Positions 46,184-54,521 of a stretch of 64,000 nucleotides of DNA are shown one piece after another. This DNA is from Psychrobacter pacificensis (GTDB lineage: Bacteria > Pseudomonadota > Gammaproteobacteria > Pseudomonadales > Moraxellaceae): contig NZ_FNAL01000001.1 in the NCBI RefSeq assembly GCF_900101915.1, positions 248,001-312,000 on the forward strand, given 5' to 3'. Both the position numbers and the translations under genes were made by a program. Position 1 is the stretch's first letter. The number at the start of each line of letters is the position of its first letter. The notes beneath the pieces were generated by a model. That model was not told the origin of the DNA. It saw only the letters and a list, made by a program, of their open reading frames with translations, and did no database searches.

Positions 46184-47617
46184 CTATTTTTCAGAATCAG
46201 CGGTTTGTGAATTGAGCGCATTAAATTCGTCAAATGCTCTTTCTTCTTCTGCTGTCATCGTCGGCTCTTCAACTTCATGTTCGTCGGGCTGCTCAAATTC
46301 CTCAAGTACTGGCATCAGCAATGTTGCTTGTGCAAGCGGTAATACATCGGTGGGCTTGAGATTGGCTTGTCCGAGTAGTTGTCTTAGTCTATCGCTTGGC
46401 AAGCGAATCGTCAAGCACTCATGGCCGCTATCATCATAGCTTTCTTCTTCAATAACACCAAGCTCGTACAAGGTATTTTTTAACTGTCCTGCATGATAGG
46501 GTAGCGTCAAATCAAAAGTGGTCAATGTGCCAGTTAGTAGCTGCTGCACGGCTAATGACAACTCTTCTATGCCTAAGTTCTCTCTAGAAGACACATAGAC
46601 ACGATTAGGTTGACCTTCGCTAGCATAACCAATACGTGCAGGCTCGTCAGTCAAATCAATCTTATTATAAACATTGAGTACCGGCACATCGTTATCAATC
46701 TCAGCCAGTACCTCTTTGACCGCCTGAATTTGCTCATGCATATCTTCACTAGAAGAATCGATGACGTGTAATAATAAGTCCGCCTCTAGCGTCTCTTCTA
46801 GCGTTGCATGAAAGGATTCAACCAATTCATGCGGCAAATGACGAACGAAACCGACGGTATCAACCAAGACTACACGTCCCACACCTTGCCAGTCTAAGCG
46901 GCGTAGCGTTGGATCGAGTGTCGCAAATAGCTTATCAGCCGCATAGATATTTTCATCGACTAAGCGATTAAATAAAGTGGATTTGCCCGCATTGGTATAA
47001 CCAACCAGTGAGATAGTCGGTACGTCTGATTTTTGGCGACGTGCCCGGCCCTGAGCACGAGTCTGTCTGACCTTCTCAATTCTACTTTTGAGCTGCATGA
47101 CGCGCACTTGTAGCAAGCGACGATCGGTCTCAAGCTGGGTTTCGCCGGGGCCACGTAAGCCAATACCCCCTTTTTGACGTTCCAAATGCGTCCAACCACG
47201 GACCAAACGTGTCGATAAATGGTTTAGCTGAGCCAGCTCTACTTGTAGCTTACCTTCGTAAGTACGAGCCCGCTGAGCGAAAATGTCTAAAATCAAACCA
47301 GTACGATCCAAGACGCGGCATTTCACCAGCGCTTCGATGTTACGCTCTTGTGAAGGCGACAAGCTGTGGTTAAACAGTACAATATCCGCATCATGCTCGC
47401 GCACCAGTTCTGCAATTTCCTCCGCTTTACCGCTACCAACGAAATACTTGGCGTCAGGGCGTGCACGTGAGCCTGTGACCAGTGCCAAGCGATCGGCACC
47501 TGCTGAATCCGCCAACAATTCAAACTCATTGAGATCATCAGGATCTTGAATTTGGCGAATATCTAAATGTACTAAAATGGCGCGCTCGCCACCTTCATGT
47601 CTTTCAAAATAATCCAA
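46184..47617 (-). CDS. hflX: Ribosome-splitting GTPase HflX
   Basis: A 477-residue GTPase that binds 50S subunits and splits or rescues stalled ribosomes, especially under heat stress (family knowledge). The N-terminal HflX domain reads DRLALVTGSRARPDAKYFVG and VKCRVLDRTGLILDIFAQRA. G1 is VGYTNAGKSTLFNRL, G3 is VDTVGFVRHLPHEL, and NKIDL is G4. The start codon is TTG (MDYFERHEGG), supported by AGGTGA seven bases upstream. The ~40-residue C-terminal tail is acidic. hfq, often upstream of hflX, is not here. Confidence 0.95.
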   Translation of the reverse strand: MDYFERHEGGERAILVHLDIRQIQDPDDLNEFELLADSAGADRLALVTGSRARPDAKYFVGSGKAEEIAELVREHDADIVLFNHSLSPSQERNIEALVKCRVLDRTGLILDIFAQRARTYEGKLQVELAQLNHLSTRLVRGWTHLERQKGGIGLRGPGETQLETDRRLLQVRVMQLKSRIEKVRQTRAQGRARRQKSDVPTISLVGYTNAGKSTLFNRLVDENIYAADKLFATLDPTLRRLDWQGVGRVVLVDTVGFVRHLPHELVESFHATLEETLEADLLLHVIDSSSEDMHEQIQAVKEVLAEIDNDVPVLNVYNKIDLTDEPARIGYASEGQPNRVYVSSRENLGIEELSLAVQQLLTGTLTTFDLTLPYHAGQLKNTLYELGVIEEESYDDSGHECLTIRLPSDRLRQLLGQANLKPTDVLPLAQATLLMPVLEEFEQPDEHEVEEPTMTAEEERAFDEFNALNSQTADSEK

Positions 47618-47924
47618 AGAGTATCACCTATTTAATAAAGTAAATATATCGCTATTATCAGTTCAGTATACTTTGATATAGCGTTCATATGATTGTCTAT
47701 ATGTGGTCTTATCACTTGATGTTAAAGGGTATGAGCACAATTAACGATGGTTTTATGTTACAGCGATGACTGGGATTAATTTTTTATAAATCTGCTTTAT
47801 TGCCCGTTTGTATAAAAGTGAGCAGCCACTGAATGGATACCCTATCACTGAGCGTATGAACTTTGTTATACTGGGCTCGTTTTTTTGACTATTAAACACC
47901 CGTTATTTAATCATGAGGGCGAAG

Positions 47925-48725
47925 ATGAGCCGAGCTAAATCAAGCTTTTCACTCAGACGACAGTTGGGGCGCGGTAAGCAAATTGCTGGCATGACCACCA
48001 CCATCGCTGGTGGTATGCGTGCCGCTCAACGCATTGGGGCATTCAAGCAGCCACCGCGCGAAAAACTACCACGCTATATTCAAACGTTTTGTCGCAAGAT
48101 GGCAGGCTCATTTGGGGTCAAGGTCGTTGAGGTGGAGCCTGTAGAGCAGCATCACGGCTTGTGGGTGTCAAACCATGTGTCATGGATGGATATTCCTGTC
48201 GTGGGCACTGTGAGTCCAGCATTCTTTTTGTCCAAAGCTGAGATTGGTGAGTGGCCTGTGTTCGGTAAGCTCGCGCATGCGGCAGGCACACTTTTCATCG
48301 AGCGCGGCTCCGGTGATGCAGGCTCCGTATCCTCACAAATAGCTGATTTCTTAGCCAAAGGTTTTTCGGTGATTTTCTTCCCTGAGGCGACCACCACCAG
48401 TGGCAAAAAAATCAAGCGTATTCATGGGACATTGCTCCAGTCAGCGATAGATGCTGACGTGCCTATCAGACCCATTGTTATCGCTTATGTCGATAAAGAT
48501 GGCACGCTTAGCGACGCGCTGCCATACTATGGCAAGATGACAATGAAGGACAGCATGAAAAAAGTGCTCGATAGCAAAGATGTCACTGCGTATGTATTGC
48601 CACTGGCGCCGCTAGATCCAAAAGGCTGTACCAAAAGTGAGCTGACTAATTTGTTGCAAGCACGTATGCAAGAAGGGTTGGCAGAACTGCATTCACGAGT
48701 ACTTCGTGTACCCGTTGAAGATTGA
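47925..48725 (+). CDS. 1-acyl-glycerol-3-phosphate acyltransferase (PlsC-like)
   Basis: A 266-residue acyltransferase that would put a second fatty acid on lysophosphatidate or another lysolipid. The NHx4D motif reads NHVSWMD, followed by PAFFLSKAEIGEWPVFGKLA and the FIERGSG and FFPEATTT boxes (blocks II and III, with PEATTTSGK in place of the usual PEGTRS). An N-terminal basic region and a Gly-rich segment stand where other homologues have a membrane helix. The ATG at 47925 has GAGGGCGAAG upstream and is preferred over 47913. It is monocistronic and converges on an aldo/keto reductase gene. Confidence 0.92.
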   Translation: MSRAKSSFSLRRQLGRGKQIAGMTTTIAGGMRAAQRIGAFKQPPREKLPRYIQTFCRKMAGSFGVKVVEVEPVEQHHGLWVSNHVSWMDIPVVGTVSPAFFLSKAEIGEWPVFGKLAHAAGTLFIERGSGDAGSVSSQIADFLAKGFSVIFFPEATTTSGKKIKRIHGTLLQSAIDADVPIRPIVIAYVDKDGTLSDALPYYGKMTMKDSMKKVLDSKDVTAYVLPLAPLDPKGCTKSELTNLLQARMQEGLAELHSRVLRVPVED

Positions 48726-48754
48726 TTATTTATAGCTAAGCCAGTTTAGTTAAT

Positions 48755-48802
48755 AAAAAGGCGCAAATCGCGAGTTATATGACTGCGATTTGCGCCTTTT
48801 TT
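48755..48802. terminator. Bidirectional terminator between acyltransferase and aldo/keto reductase genes
   Basis: AAAAAGGCGCAAATCGC pairs with GCGATTTGCGCCTTTTT around a 13-base loop. A 17-bp perfect stem with T-runs on both strands serves both convergent genes. Confidence 0.93.
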
Positions 48803-48856
48803 GTGTCTATAATAAATGCAGGTGTAGCAATTTATAGACCGCTGATCTAGATCGAA

Positions 48857-49897
48857 TTAAGGGGATGGATTGGGATGTTGTGTGTGTACCGCTTCAATCG
48901 CTTCCAATACATCTGCTGTTAGCTCCACATTGACACTATCAATGTTTGACTTGAGCTGTTCGGTTGTCGTCGCGCCAATGATATTGCTGGTGACAAAGTG
49001 ACGTGAATTGACAAAAGCCAATGACATTTGCGCCATGTCCAGTCCAGCATCAGCGGCGATCTTTGCATATTGCTCGGTCGCTGATACCGCTTGCTCATTG
49101 GTATAACGGGCAAAGCGATCATACATCGTCAAGCGTGCGCCATCTGGACGCTTGCCATCGAGATATTTACCAGACAATACGCCAAAACCAAGTGGCGAGT
49201 AAGCAAGTAGCCCCACGTTTTCGCGATGGGCAATCTCAGCCATACCAACTTCGTATAAACGGTTTAATAGGCTATATGGGTTTTGCACCGTGATAGGCGC
49301 GATCAAGCCATTTTTGTCCGCTTCCCATAGATAGCGCATGAGTCCCCACGCCGTATCGTTTGATAAACCATAAGCACGAATGCGACCTTTTTTGATCTCA
49401 TCATTTAAGGCCTGAATGGTCTCTAGAAAGGGTGTTAAGTCATCTACTGCCTGTGCTGCCATGTCCTCTGTATAGCCGCGCTGACCAAAAAAGTTTGTGT
49501 TACGCTCAGGCCAATGCAGCTGATAAATATCGATATAATCGCTTTGCAAGCGCTCAAGGTTGCTATCGATCGCGCTACTGATATGCTCAGCATTGAAGCG
49601 TGTTTGACCATCACGCAAAAAATCCATCGGTGATATTTTGCTGGCAAGGATGACTTTGTCACGCTGTTTGGTTTTATCAAACCAAGTACCCATGAATCGT
49701 TCGGTATCACCTTGTCTGTCTTTATCTGGTGGTGATGGATACATCTCTGCTGTATCCCAAAAGTTGACGCCCTCAGAGAGTGCCATATCCATCTGGGCGT
49801 GTGCCTCAGCCTCGGTGTTTTGCTGTCCCCAAGTCATCGTACCTAGACAGATCTTAGATACTTTTTCATCGAATTGCGGTAACGTTGTATATTGCAT
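48857..49897 (-). CDS. tas: Aldo/keto reductase, Tas-like
   Basis: A 346-residue NADP(H)-dependent oxidoreductase, the same length as E. coli Tas. Catalytic residues can be placed at NFWDTAEMYP (Asp and Tyr), VILASKISPMD (Lys) and IDIYQLHWPER (His). GLLAYSPLGFGVLSGKYLDG is the cofactor region typical of the Tas/AKR11-12 type. The frame runs 16 codons further upstream, but AAAGGA stands seven bases before the ATG at 49897. Physiological substrate unknown. Confidence 0.93.
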   Translation of the reverse strand: MQYTTLPQFDEKVSKICLGTMTWGQQNTEAEAHAQMDMALSEGVNFWDTAEMYPSPPDKDRQGDTERFMGTWFDKTKQRDKVILASKISPMDFLRDGQTRFNAEHISSAIDSNLERLQSDYIDIYQLHWPERNTNFFGQRGYTEDMAAQAVDDLTPFLETIQALNDEIKKGRIRAYGLSNDTAWGLMRYLWEADKNGLIAPITVQNPYSLLNRLYEVGMAEIAHRENVGLLAYSPLGFGVLSGKYLDGKRPDGARLTMYDRFARYTNEQAVSATEQYAKIAADAGLDMAQMSLAFVNSRHFVTSNIIGATTTEQLKSNIDSVNVELTADVLEAIEAVHTQHPNPSP

Positions 49898-49945
49898 TCG
49901 ATTGTCCTTTCTCGTTTTTTTATTGTGGATTGTGCGTTTGGACAA

Positions 49946-50443
49946 CTACATAAGTTGTATACCAGTGACGCCAGGTGGTGTGACCTTAAAGATTTTTACT
50001 TTAAATAATACGTCTTGCCCAGCCAGCGGATGATTGAAGTCGACTTCGACTTGGTCATCATCAATGGCACTGATCGTACCGGGCAAGGTGTTTTTGCCTT
50101 TGTCTTCGAATTCAACCATCATACCGATTTCTGGATTGTCAGCGACGAGCGCAAACTGAGCACGGCTAAAGTGTTGGATGTTTTCAGGATTCCATTCGCC
50201 AAAAGCTTGTTCTGGCTCAAGGTGAGCGGTACGAGTGTCGCCTGCGCGTAGATTCATAAGCACCTGCTCAAACCCTGGCAACAAGCTTTCATCACCAATG
50301 GTCAAAGAGACGGGCGCATCACGACTAAACGTTGAGTCAATGATGGTACCGTTTTCTAGTGAAACTTCAAAGTGTAGGCTAACAAGGCTACCAAAGGTGA
50401 TGCGCGTGTCTTCATTTGGATTAATAAATTGAGAGTGAGTCAT
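49946..50443 (-). CDS. fkpB: FKBP-type peptidyl-prolyl isomerase, SlpA/FkpB type
   Basis: A 165-residue FKBP-like isomerase/chaperone. ITFGSLVSLHFEVSLENGTI, DSTFSRDAPVSLTIGDESLL and PGFEQVLMNLRAGDTRTAHL give the SlyD/FkpB fold, and VDFNHPLAGQDVLFKVKIF is the conserved end. No metal-binding His-rich tail is present, unlike SlyD. The ATG at 50443 fits the family; the longer frame to 50545 adds an unlikely tail. In many gammaproteobacteria fkpB follows ileS-lspA directly; here it is 3.4 kb away with genes of the opposite strand in between. Confidence 0.94.
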   Translation of the reverse strand: MTHSQFINPNEDTRITFGSLVSLHFEVSLENGTIIDSTFSRDAPVSLTIGDESLLPGFEQVLMNLRAGDTRTAHLEPEQAFGEWNPENIQHFSRAQFALVADNPEIGMMVEFEDKGKNTLPGTISAIDDDQVEVDFNHPLAGQDVLFKVKIFKVTPPGVTGIQLM

Positions 50444-50604
50444 AATAAAAAGCCATCGGTTGCTGGAATAAAAGAATAAAGAATCTGGATGCCGTATTAT
50501 AGTGTAAGAAATAATAAGCCATCTAAGGCCAGATGTAAGCGTCAATAATGTAACGCATATAGTGTACTATAACTGGCAATTCTAAAAGATATGAGGTGTC
50601 GGTG

Positions 50605-51273
50605 GTGAATAAACAACAAGGCACTGTCAAAAAATGGCAGGATGATAAAGGGTTTGGCTTTATCGAAACCGAAGCAGGGGATTCAATCTTCTTTCACGTG
50701 AGTGAGTTTAGAGCGCAGCGCCGTCCTGAGGTTGGCGAACAAGTGGTATTCACCATGGGACGAGACAATCAAGGGCGCTTGCGGGCAACAGAAGTACAAG
50801 AGCTGCACTTTGTACAACAAAAAATGGCACAAAAGAATCAGCAAATCCGTCAGCGCAACCAAAAACGCAGTCACCAAGCGGATTTTGAAGCAAGACAAAA
50901 GAAACGCTCGTTCCTTGGTTTGGCTTTTTATGGTGTCTTAATTTTATTAGCAGCAACCGATAAACTAAGCTGGCTAGTGGTCGGCTGGTATGCTGCACTA
51001 GGGTTAATCACTTATATAATGTATGCCAAAGACAAAGCTGCTGCGCAAAGTGGCGACTGGCGTACACCTGAGTTTACATTACACGTGCTGAGCGCGCTTG
51101 GCGGTTGGGTAGGGGCGCTATTGGCTCAGACGTATCTGCGGCACAAATCACAAAAGCCTGAGTTTCGAGTGACTTATTATTTGACCGTTGTTGTGAACAT
51201 GGCAGGGTTACTGTTTTTATTGGCAGGTGGTGGGTTAGAGACTGTGACTGATGTATTATCAGAGTTGCTATAA
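50605..51273 (+). CDS. Cold-shock domain plus DUF1294 membrane protein
   Basis: A 222-residue two-domain protein. Residues 1-65 form a cold-shock domain (GTVKKWQDDKGFGFIETEAG, FFHVSEFR) that binds RNA or single-stranded DNA. A basic Gln/Lys/Arg linker follows. Residues ~105-222 are a DUF1294 membrane domain with four hydrophobic segments, including RTPEFTLHVLSALGGWVGAL and HKSQKPEFRVTYYL, the family signatures. Three GTG codons (50596, 50602, 50605) could start it; AGGTG at 50594-50598 best fits 50605. Function unknown. It lies 20 bases before the first Hint gene and may be co-transcribed. Confidence 0.92.
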   Translation: MNKQQGTVKKWQDDKGFGFIETEAGDSIFFHVSEFRAQRRPEVGEQVVFTMGRDNQGRLRATEVQELHFVQQKMAQKNQQIRQRNQKRSHQADFEARQKKRSFLGLAFYGVLILLAATDKLSWLVVGWYAALGLITYIMYAKDKAAAQSGDWRTPEFTLHVLSALGGWVGALLAQTYLRHKSQKPEFRVTYYLTVVVNMAGLLFLLAGGGLETVTDVLSELL

Positions 51274-51293
51274 ATGAGAACTAAGACATACAT

Positions 51294-52085
51294 ATGGATA
51301 ATGTGATTATGAATACGTCAGGCTTCGTTGGTGGCACATTGGTGCATACCAATAGAGGATTAGTACCGATCAAAGATATTAAAGTCGGGGATATGGTTTT
51401 ATCTAGAGATCAACACAACGCGGAAGGTGAGCTAGTCTATAAGCCAGTACTTCATACTATAGTCACAAAAGATATGCCTGTGTTTTTTGCTACCTTTACA
51501 CCTGAGTCTGTAGACGACTTACCATTCGAACAACTAACTGATCATAACCTTTATGTGGATTTGTTATGTACCGCAAACCATCCGTTTTGGGAGAGAGATA
51601 TAGGATGGAAAACTGCTGCAGAGTTGAGTAGAGGTAACATTACTGTTTTAAAAAATAACGAATCTGCATTCTTTGAAGGAGGTAGTGAAGAAGGGGGAAT
51701 TGAAGTTGTATTCAAAACTGATAAAAATGCGGTTGGTTTTATTCCTAATTTTTATGATCAATCAAACAACGGACGATTTGTTGACTTAGAAACAGGGCGT
51801 ACTTTATATTTTGGAAGTTATGCCCCAGTATTTGAAAAGCTTTTCGTGGAAGATTCGGGGTGGAAACAACGACTATTAGAGCAAACCCCAGTAGAGTTAA
51901 GAGACAATGCCGAGTTTTATAACTTCCGTACAGGCTTTTGGCAAGATGATGCAGGTATCGACTGGGCAGAGGGGGAAGGGCCAGTTACCACTACGGTATA
52001 TAACATTGAGGTAGCAGATACTGATACTTACTTTGTCGGTGAGCAGGGGTTGTGGGTGAATGGTGATAATCCTGACAAGACATAA
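51294..52085 (+). CDS. Stand-alone Hint-fold protein 1 (degenerate catalytic residues)
   Basis: A 263-residue protein without signal peptide. It starts almost at once with the Hint fold: GFVGGTLVHTNRGLVPIKDI and VGDMVLSRDQ (block A), CTANHPFW with the TxxH motif (block B), and a C-terminal block VYNIEVADTDTYFVGEQG with LWVNG. In polymorphic-toxin and intein-like Hint domains, block A starts with Cys (CFxAGT) and the end is HN. Here Gly stands where Cys is expected, and WVNG replaces WVHN. Self-cleavage is thus unlikely. Between block B and the end lies a ~100-residue region ending LLEQTP with IDWAEGEGP. There is no toxin domain. First of three tandem paralogues. Confidence 0.85.
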   Translation: MDNVIMNTSGFVGGTLVHTNRGLVPIKDIKVGDMVLSRDQHNAEGELVYKPVLHTIVTKDMPVFFATFTPESVDDLPFEQLTDHNLYVDLLCTANHPFWERDIGWKTAAELSRGNITVLKNNESAFFEGGSEEGGIEVVFKTDKNAVGFIPNFYDQSNNGRFVDLETGRTLYFGSYAPVFEKLFVEDSGWKQRLLEQTPVELRDNAEFYNFRTGFWQDDAGIDWAEGEGPVTTTVYNIEVADTDTYFVGEQGLWVNGDNPDKT

Positions 52086-52246
52086 TTTTGGCGAATGAAT
52101 AATATGAATAAAGATTTTTCAGGTTTCACTGCCGGCACCTTAGTACATACAGAAACAGGACTAGTACCAATAGAACAACTAAAAATTGGCGATAAAGTAC
52201 TTTCAAAAGCAGCTAATGGTTTAGGTGAACTGATATATAAAGCAGT
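51993..52246. repeat. Near-identical direct repeat, copy 1 (Hint gene junction)
   Basis: About 250 bases spanning the 3' end of Hint gene 1 and the 5' end of Hint gene 2. The copy at 52827-53080 matches it without gaps at an offset of exactly 834 bases, with a small number of substitutions. Only the outer parts of the genes are shared so closely; the middles differ. Confidence 0.85.
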
Positions 52247-52919
52247 AACGAATACTATGGTTACTGAAAGTGTATTGGTGAAGCTATTAGAATTATCGAT
52301 TGCAATTGATTCTTCATTACCCATGAAAGAACAAATTGAACTTCAGAGGTTAGTCGATGATCAACCTTCAACTCGATTATTGATAACAGAGAATCATCCA
52401 TTATGGGTATATGACAAGCAATGGATAAATGCTAAAGAGGTAAAATCTCAAGATATTTTAATTAACAAAGACTTGATTAAATATTCGGCTGAGTCTGGCA
52501 ATAATTCCTATGACACTACATCATTAAGACAAATTTATAGAACGGATAGATCGAATATTGGTTTCGTACCAAAATTCGATGAAGACATTCCTGCTCAATA
52601 TGGCAGTCTAATTGATTTAACAACAGGCGAGGAGCTTCAGAATAGTGTCACTTATCAAGCAGTGACAGACAAGTTATATGAGCATGATGAGGAGTGGAAA
52701 CAACGTCTATTAGAACAAACGCCAGAAGCTGATCGAGAAGGTGCAGAGTTCTTTGGTTTTCGTCAAGGTGAATGGAAAGATCCTGATACTATAGATTGGG
52801 TAGAGGGCGAAGGTCCTCTTACTATGACGGTATATAACATTGAGGTAGCAGATACTCATACTTACTTTGTCGGTGAGCAGGGGTTGTGGGTGAATGGCAA
52901 TAATCCTGACAAGACATAA
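52095..52919 (+). CDS. Stand-alone Hint-fold protein 2 (degenerate catalytic residues)
   Basis: A 274-residue paralogue of the preceding gene, starting nine bases after its stop; a second ATG at 52104 is also possible. FSGFTAGTLVHTETGLVPIE is block A, again with Gly for Cys. ITENHPLW is the TxxH block B. The middle differs greatly from genes 1 and 3, except for a weakly shared segment (IGFVPKFDEDIPAQYGSLID then LTTGEEL). The end repeats RLLEQTP, FFGFRQGEWKDPDTIDW and VYNIEVADTHTYFVGEQG, with WVNGNN. No Shine-Dalgarno sequence is evident, so translation may depend on coupling. The middle is AT-rich: bases 52261-52320 contain 18 G+C of 60. Confidence 0.85.
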   Translation: MNNMNKDFSGFTAGTLVHTETGLVPIEQLKIGDKVLSKAANGLGELIYKAVTNTMVTESVLVKLLELSIAIDSSLPMKEQIELQRLVDDQPSTRLLITENHPLWVYDKQWINAKEVKSQDILINKDLIKYSAESGNNSYDTTSLRQIYRTDRSNIGFVPKFDEDIPAQYGSLIDLTTGEELQNSVTYQAVTDKLYEHDEEWKQRLLEQTPEADREGAEFFGFRQGEWKDPDTIDWVEGEGPLTMTVYNIEVADTHTYFVGEQGLWVNGNNPDKT

Positions 52920-53080
52920 TTTTAGCGAATGAATAATATGGATAAAGATTTTTCAGGTTTCACTGCTGGCACTTTAGTACATACAGAAACAGGACTAGTA
53001 CCAATAGAGCAACTAGAAATTGGAGATAAAGTGTTGTCTAAGGCAGCTGATGGTTTGGGTGATCTGGTTTACAAGAGGAT
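52827..53080. repeat. Near-identical direct repeat, copy 2 (Hint gene junction)
   Basis: Second copy of the junction repeat, spanning the end of Hint gene 2 and the start of Hint gene 3, gap-free against 51993-52246. It includes the unusual spacer GACAAGACATAATTTT plus GCGAATGAATAATATG, conserved even though non-coding. Confidence 0.85.
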
Positions 53081-53741
53081 AACTCGGACGACAACTAATG
53101 ATGCATCAATTTTCATGATGTATTTTAATACTTATGTAAATCCACAATTGAATTTGGCAGATAGAGTTAATCTAAGACGTAAGTTAAAGAAACAACAGAT
53201 ATTGCCTGAACCTCTATTAATGACAGCAGATCATCCCTTTTGGACACAAAACAGAGGTTGGGTGAGAGCAGATAAATTGAACGCTCAAGATATCTTAGTG
53301 ACTAAGGATAATACTTATTTTACAACTGATAGTGGAGGTGGGTATGACTATAGATATGAAGGCATAATACCTATGTATCATGCAAATAAAAAAGGATATG
53401 CTTATCAGGTAAGCTTTGGTGATGAAACAGGCGAACTCAAAGGATCATACGTTAATTTATTAACAGGAAGGTATGAACTTTATACGGATCCAGCACCAAC
53501 ATGGATAAATAAATTGTGGCAAGCTGACTCAGAATGGGAGCAACGCCTATTAGAACAAACACCTAAAGATAAAAGTGAACATGCTGAGTTCTTTGGTTTT
53601 CGTCAAGGTGAATGGAAAGATCCTGATACTATAGATTGGGCAGAAGGCGAAGGTCCTCTTACTATGACGGTGTATAACATCGAGGTCGAAGACACGCACA
53701 CTTACTTTGTCGGTGAGGTTGGTATTTGGGTGCATGAATAG
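52929..53741 (+). CDS. Stand-alone Hint-fold protein 3 (degenerate catalytic residues)
   Basis: A 270-residue third paralogue, nine bases after gene 2. FSGFTAGTLVHTETGLVPIE is almost the same as in gene 2, and MTADHPFW is block B. The middle (residues about 45-215) is again different, with KKGYAYQVSFGDETGELKGS and YVNLLTGRYEL. The end is VYNIEVEDTHTYFVGEVG and IWVHE, one residue from the classical WVHN but with Glu instead of Asn. The DNA from about 53586 to 53690 nearly repeats 52750-52856 of gene 2. It ends the array, before a terminator shared with lspA. Confidence 0.85.
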   Translation: MNNMDKDFSGFTAGTLVHTETGLVPIEQLEIGDKVLSKAADGLGDLVYKRITRTTTNDASIFMMYFNTYVNPQLNLADRVNLRRKLKKQQILPEPLLMTADHPFWTQNRGWVRADKLNAQDILVTKDNTYFTTDSGGGYDYRYEGIIPMYHANKKGYAYQVSFGDETGELKGSYVNLLTGRYELYTDPAPTWINKLWQADSEWEQRLLEQTPKDKSEHAEFFGFRQGEWKDPDTIDWAEGEGPLTMTVYNIEVEDTHTYFVGEVGIWVHE

Positions 53742-53794
53742 AGATTGTGCAGATAGGTCAAATTAACATATATATTCAATCGTCAAAAACAGAC

Positions 53795-53832
53795 AAAAAA
53801 AGGTGGGTTACGACTGAGTAACCCACCTTTTT
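53795..53832. terminator. Bidirectional terminator between Hint gene 3 and lspA
   Basis: AAAAAGGTGGGTTA pairs with TAACCCACCTTTTT around CGACTGAG. T-runs exist on both strands. The lspA message therefore ends here and does not run into fkpB. Confidence 0.9.
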
Positions 53833-53870
53833 AATTTATCAATTAAATTAATATCTTTAGCTATAGACGG

Positions 53871-54521
53871 TTATGACCGTAGCATTTCACGCTTCCGTTC
53901 CAAAAACAGCATATCGATGACAATCAGTACAACCCCGAGAGAAATCCCAATATCTGCAATATTAAAAATCGGATAATGCCAAACATCAGCATAGTGCACA
54001 TGGATAAAGTCAATCACATGACCATGTAGTAAGCGGTCGATCAAATTACCAAGCGCACCGCCTAGTACCATGGCAAGTCCAAGCGAGAGTAGCGTGGCTT
54101 TGCGAGGTGCTTTGAGTAAATAGATGATCAGAAACAGTGACATGAGTAATGCCAGTCCTGAAAAAAACCACTTCTGCCAACCGCCAGCATCTGCCAAAAA
54201 GCTAAATGCTGCGCCGTAATTATAAGCAAGTGTCCAGTTGAGAAATGGCTCAATCACGGGCACTGGATCATGAAAGGTCAGCTTGGTTTCTGCCAGCCAC
54301 TTGGTCCACTGATCGATGACAATGATAATCAGCGCCAGTGCATACCAAATAAAAGCACGAGTACCGTTAGCCACCAGTTTTGGTGTCTTCTTTGTTGACT
54401 TGCTCAGGCGGCCTCTAGGCGTGGTTGAGCTACCTGTGGTCGCATGAGCAGGCTTGGGCGAATGATCAACCTCAACCTGCGAGTCATGCGGGCTTTCAGA
54501 TGAATCCGTTGGGTTAGGCAT
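53871..54521 (-). CDS. lspA: Lipoprotein signal peptidase (signal peptidase II)
   Basis: A 216-residue inner-membrane aspartyl protease that cleaves lipoprotein signal peptides before the lipidated cysteine. Four membrane helices are visible. The catalytic aspartates are in [20 protein letters not shown] and [15 protein letters not shown], and [12 protein letters not shown] is the first signature. Some 55 polar residues rich in Ser, Thr, Pro and Lys precede helix 1; E. coli LspA (164 residues) has no such tail. The ATG at 54521 overlaps the end of ileS by eight bases, so the genes are translationally coupled. Confidence 0.95.
   Translation of the reverse strand: MPNPTDSSESPHDSQVEVDHSPKPAHATTGSSTTPRGRLSKSTKKTPKLVANGTRAFIWYALALIIIVIDQWTKWLAETKLTFHDPVPVIEPFLNWTLAYNYGAAFSFLADAGGWQKWFFSGLALLMSLFLIIYLLKAPRKATLLSLGLAMVLGGALGNLIDRLLHGHVIDFIHVHYADVWHYPIFNIADIGISLGVVLIVIDMLFLERKREMLRS

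Noticed and set aside
49638..50033. 131-codon plus-strand frame across the aldo/keto reductase and fkpB starts
   Set aside because: Antisense to two conserved genes with good ribosome binding sites; no features of its own.
51294..53741. Hint array as polymorphic toxin cassettes
   Set aside because: No secretion leader, RHS/YD repeats, toxin domain or immunity gene is visible; only the Hint fold itself is supported.
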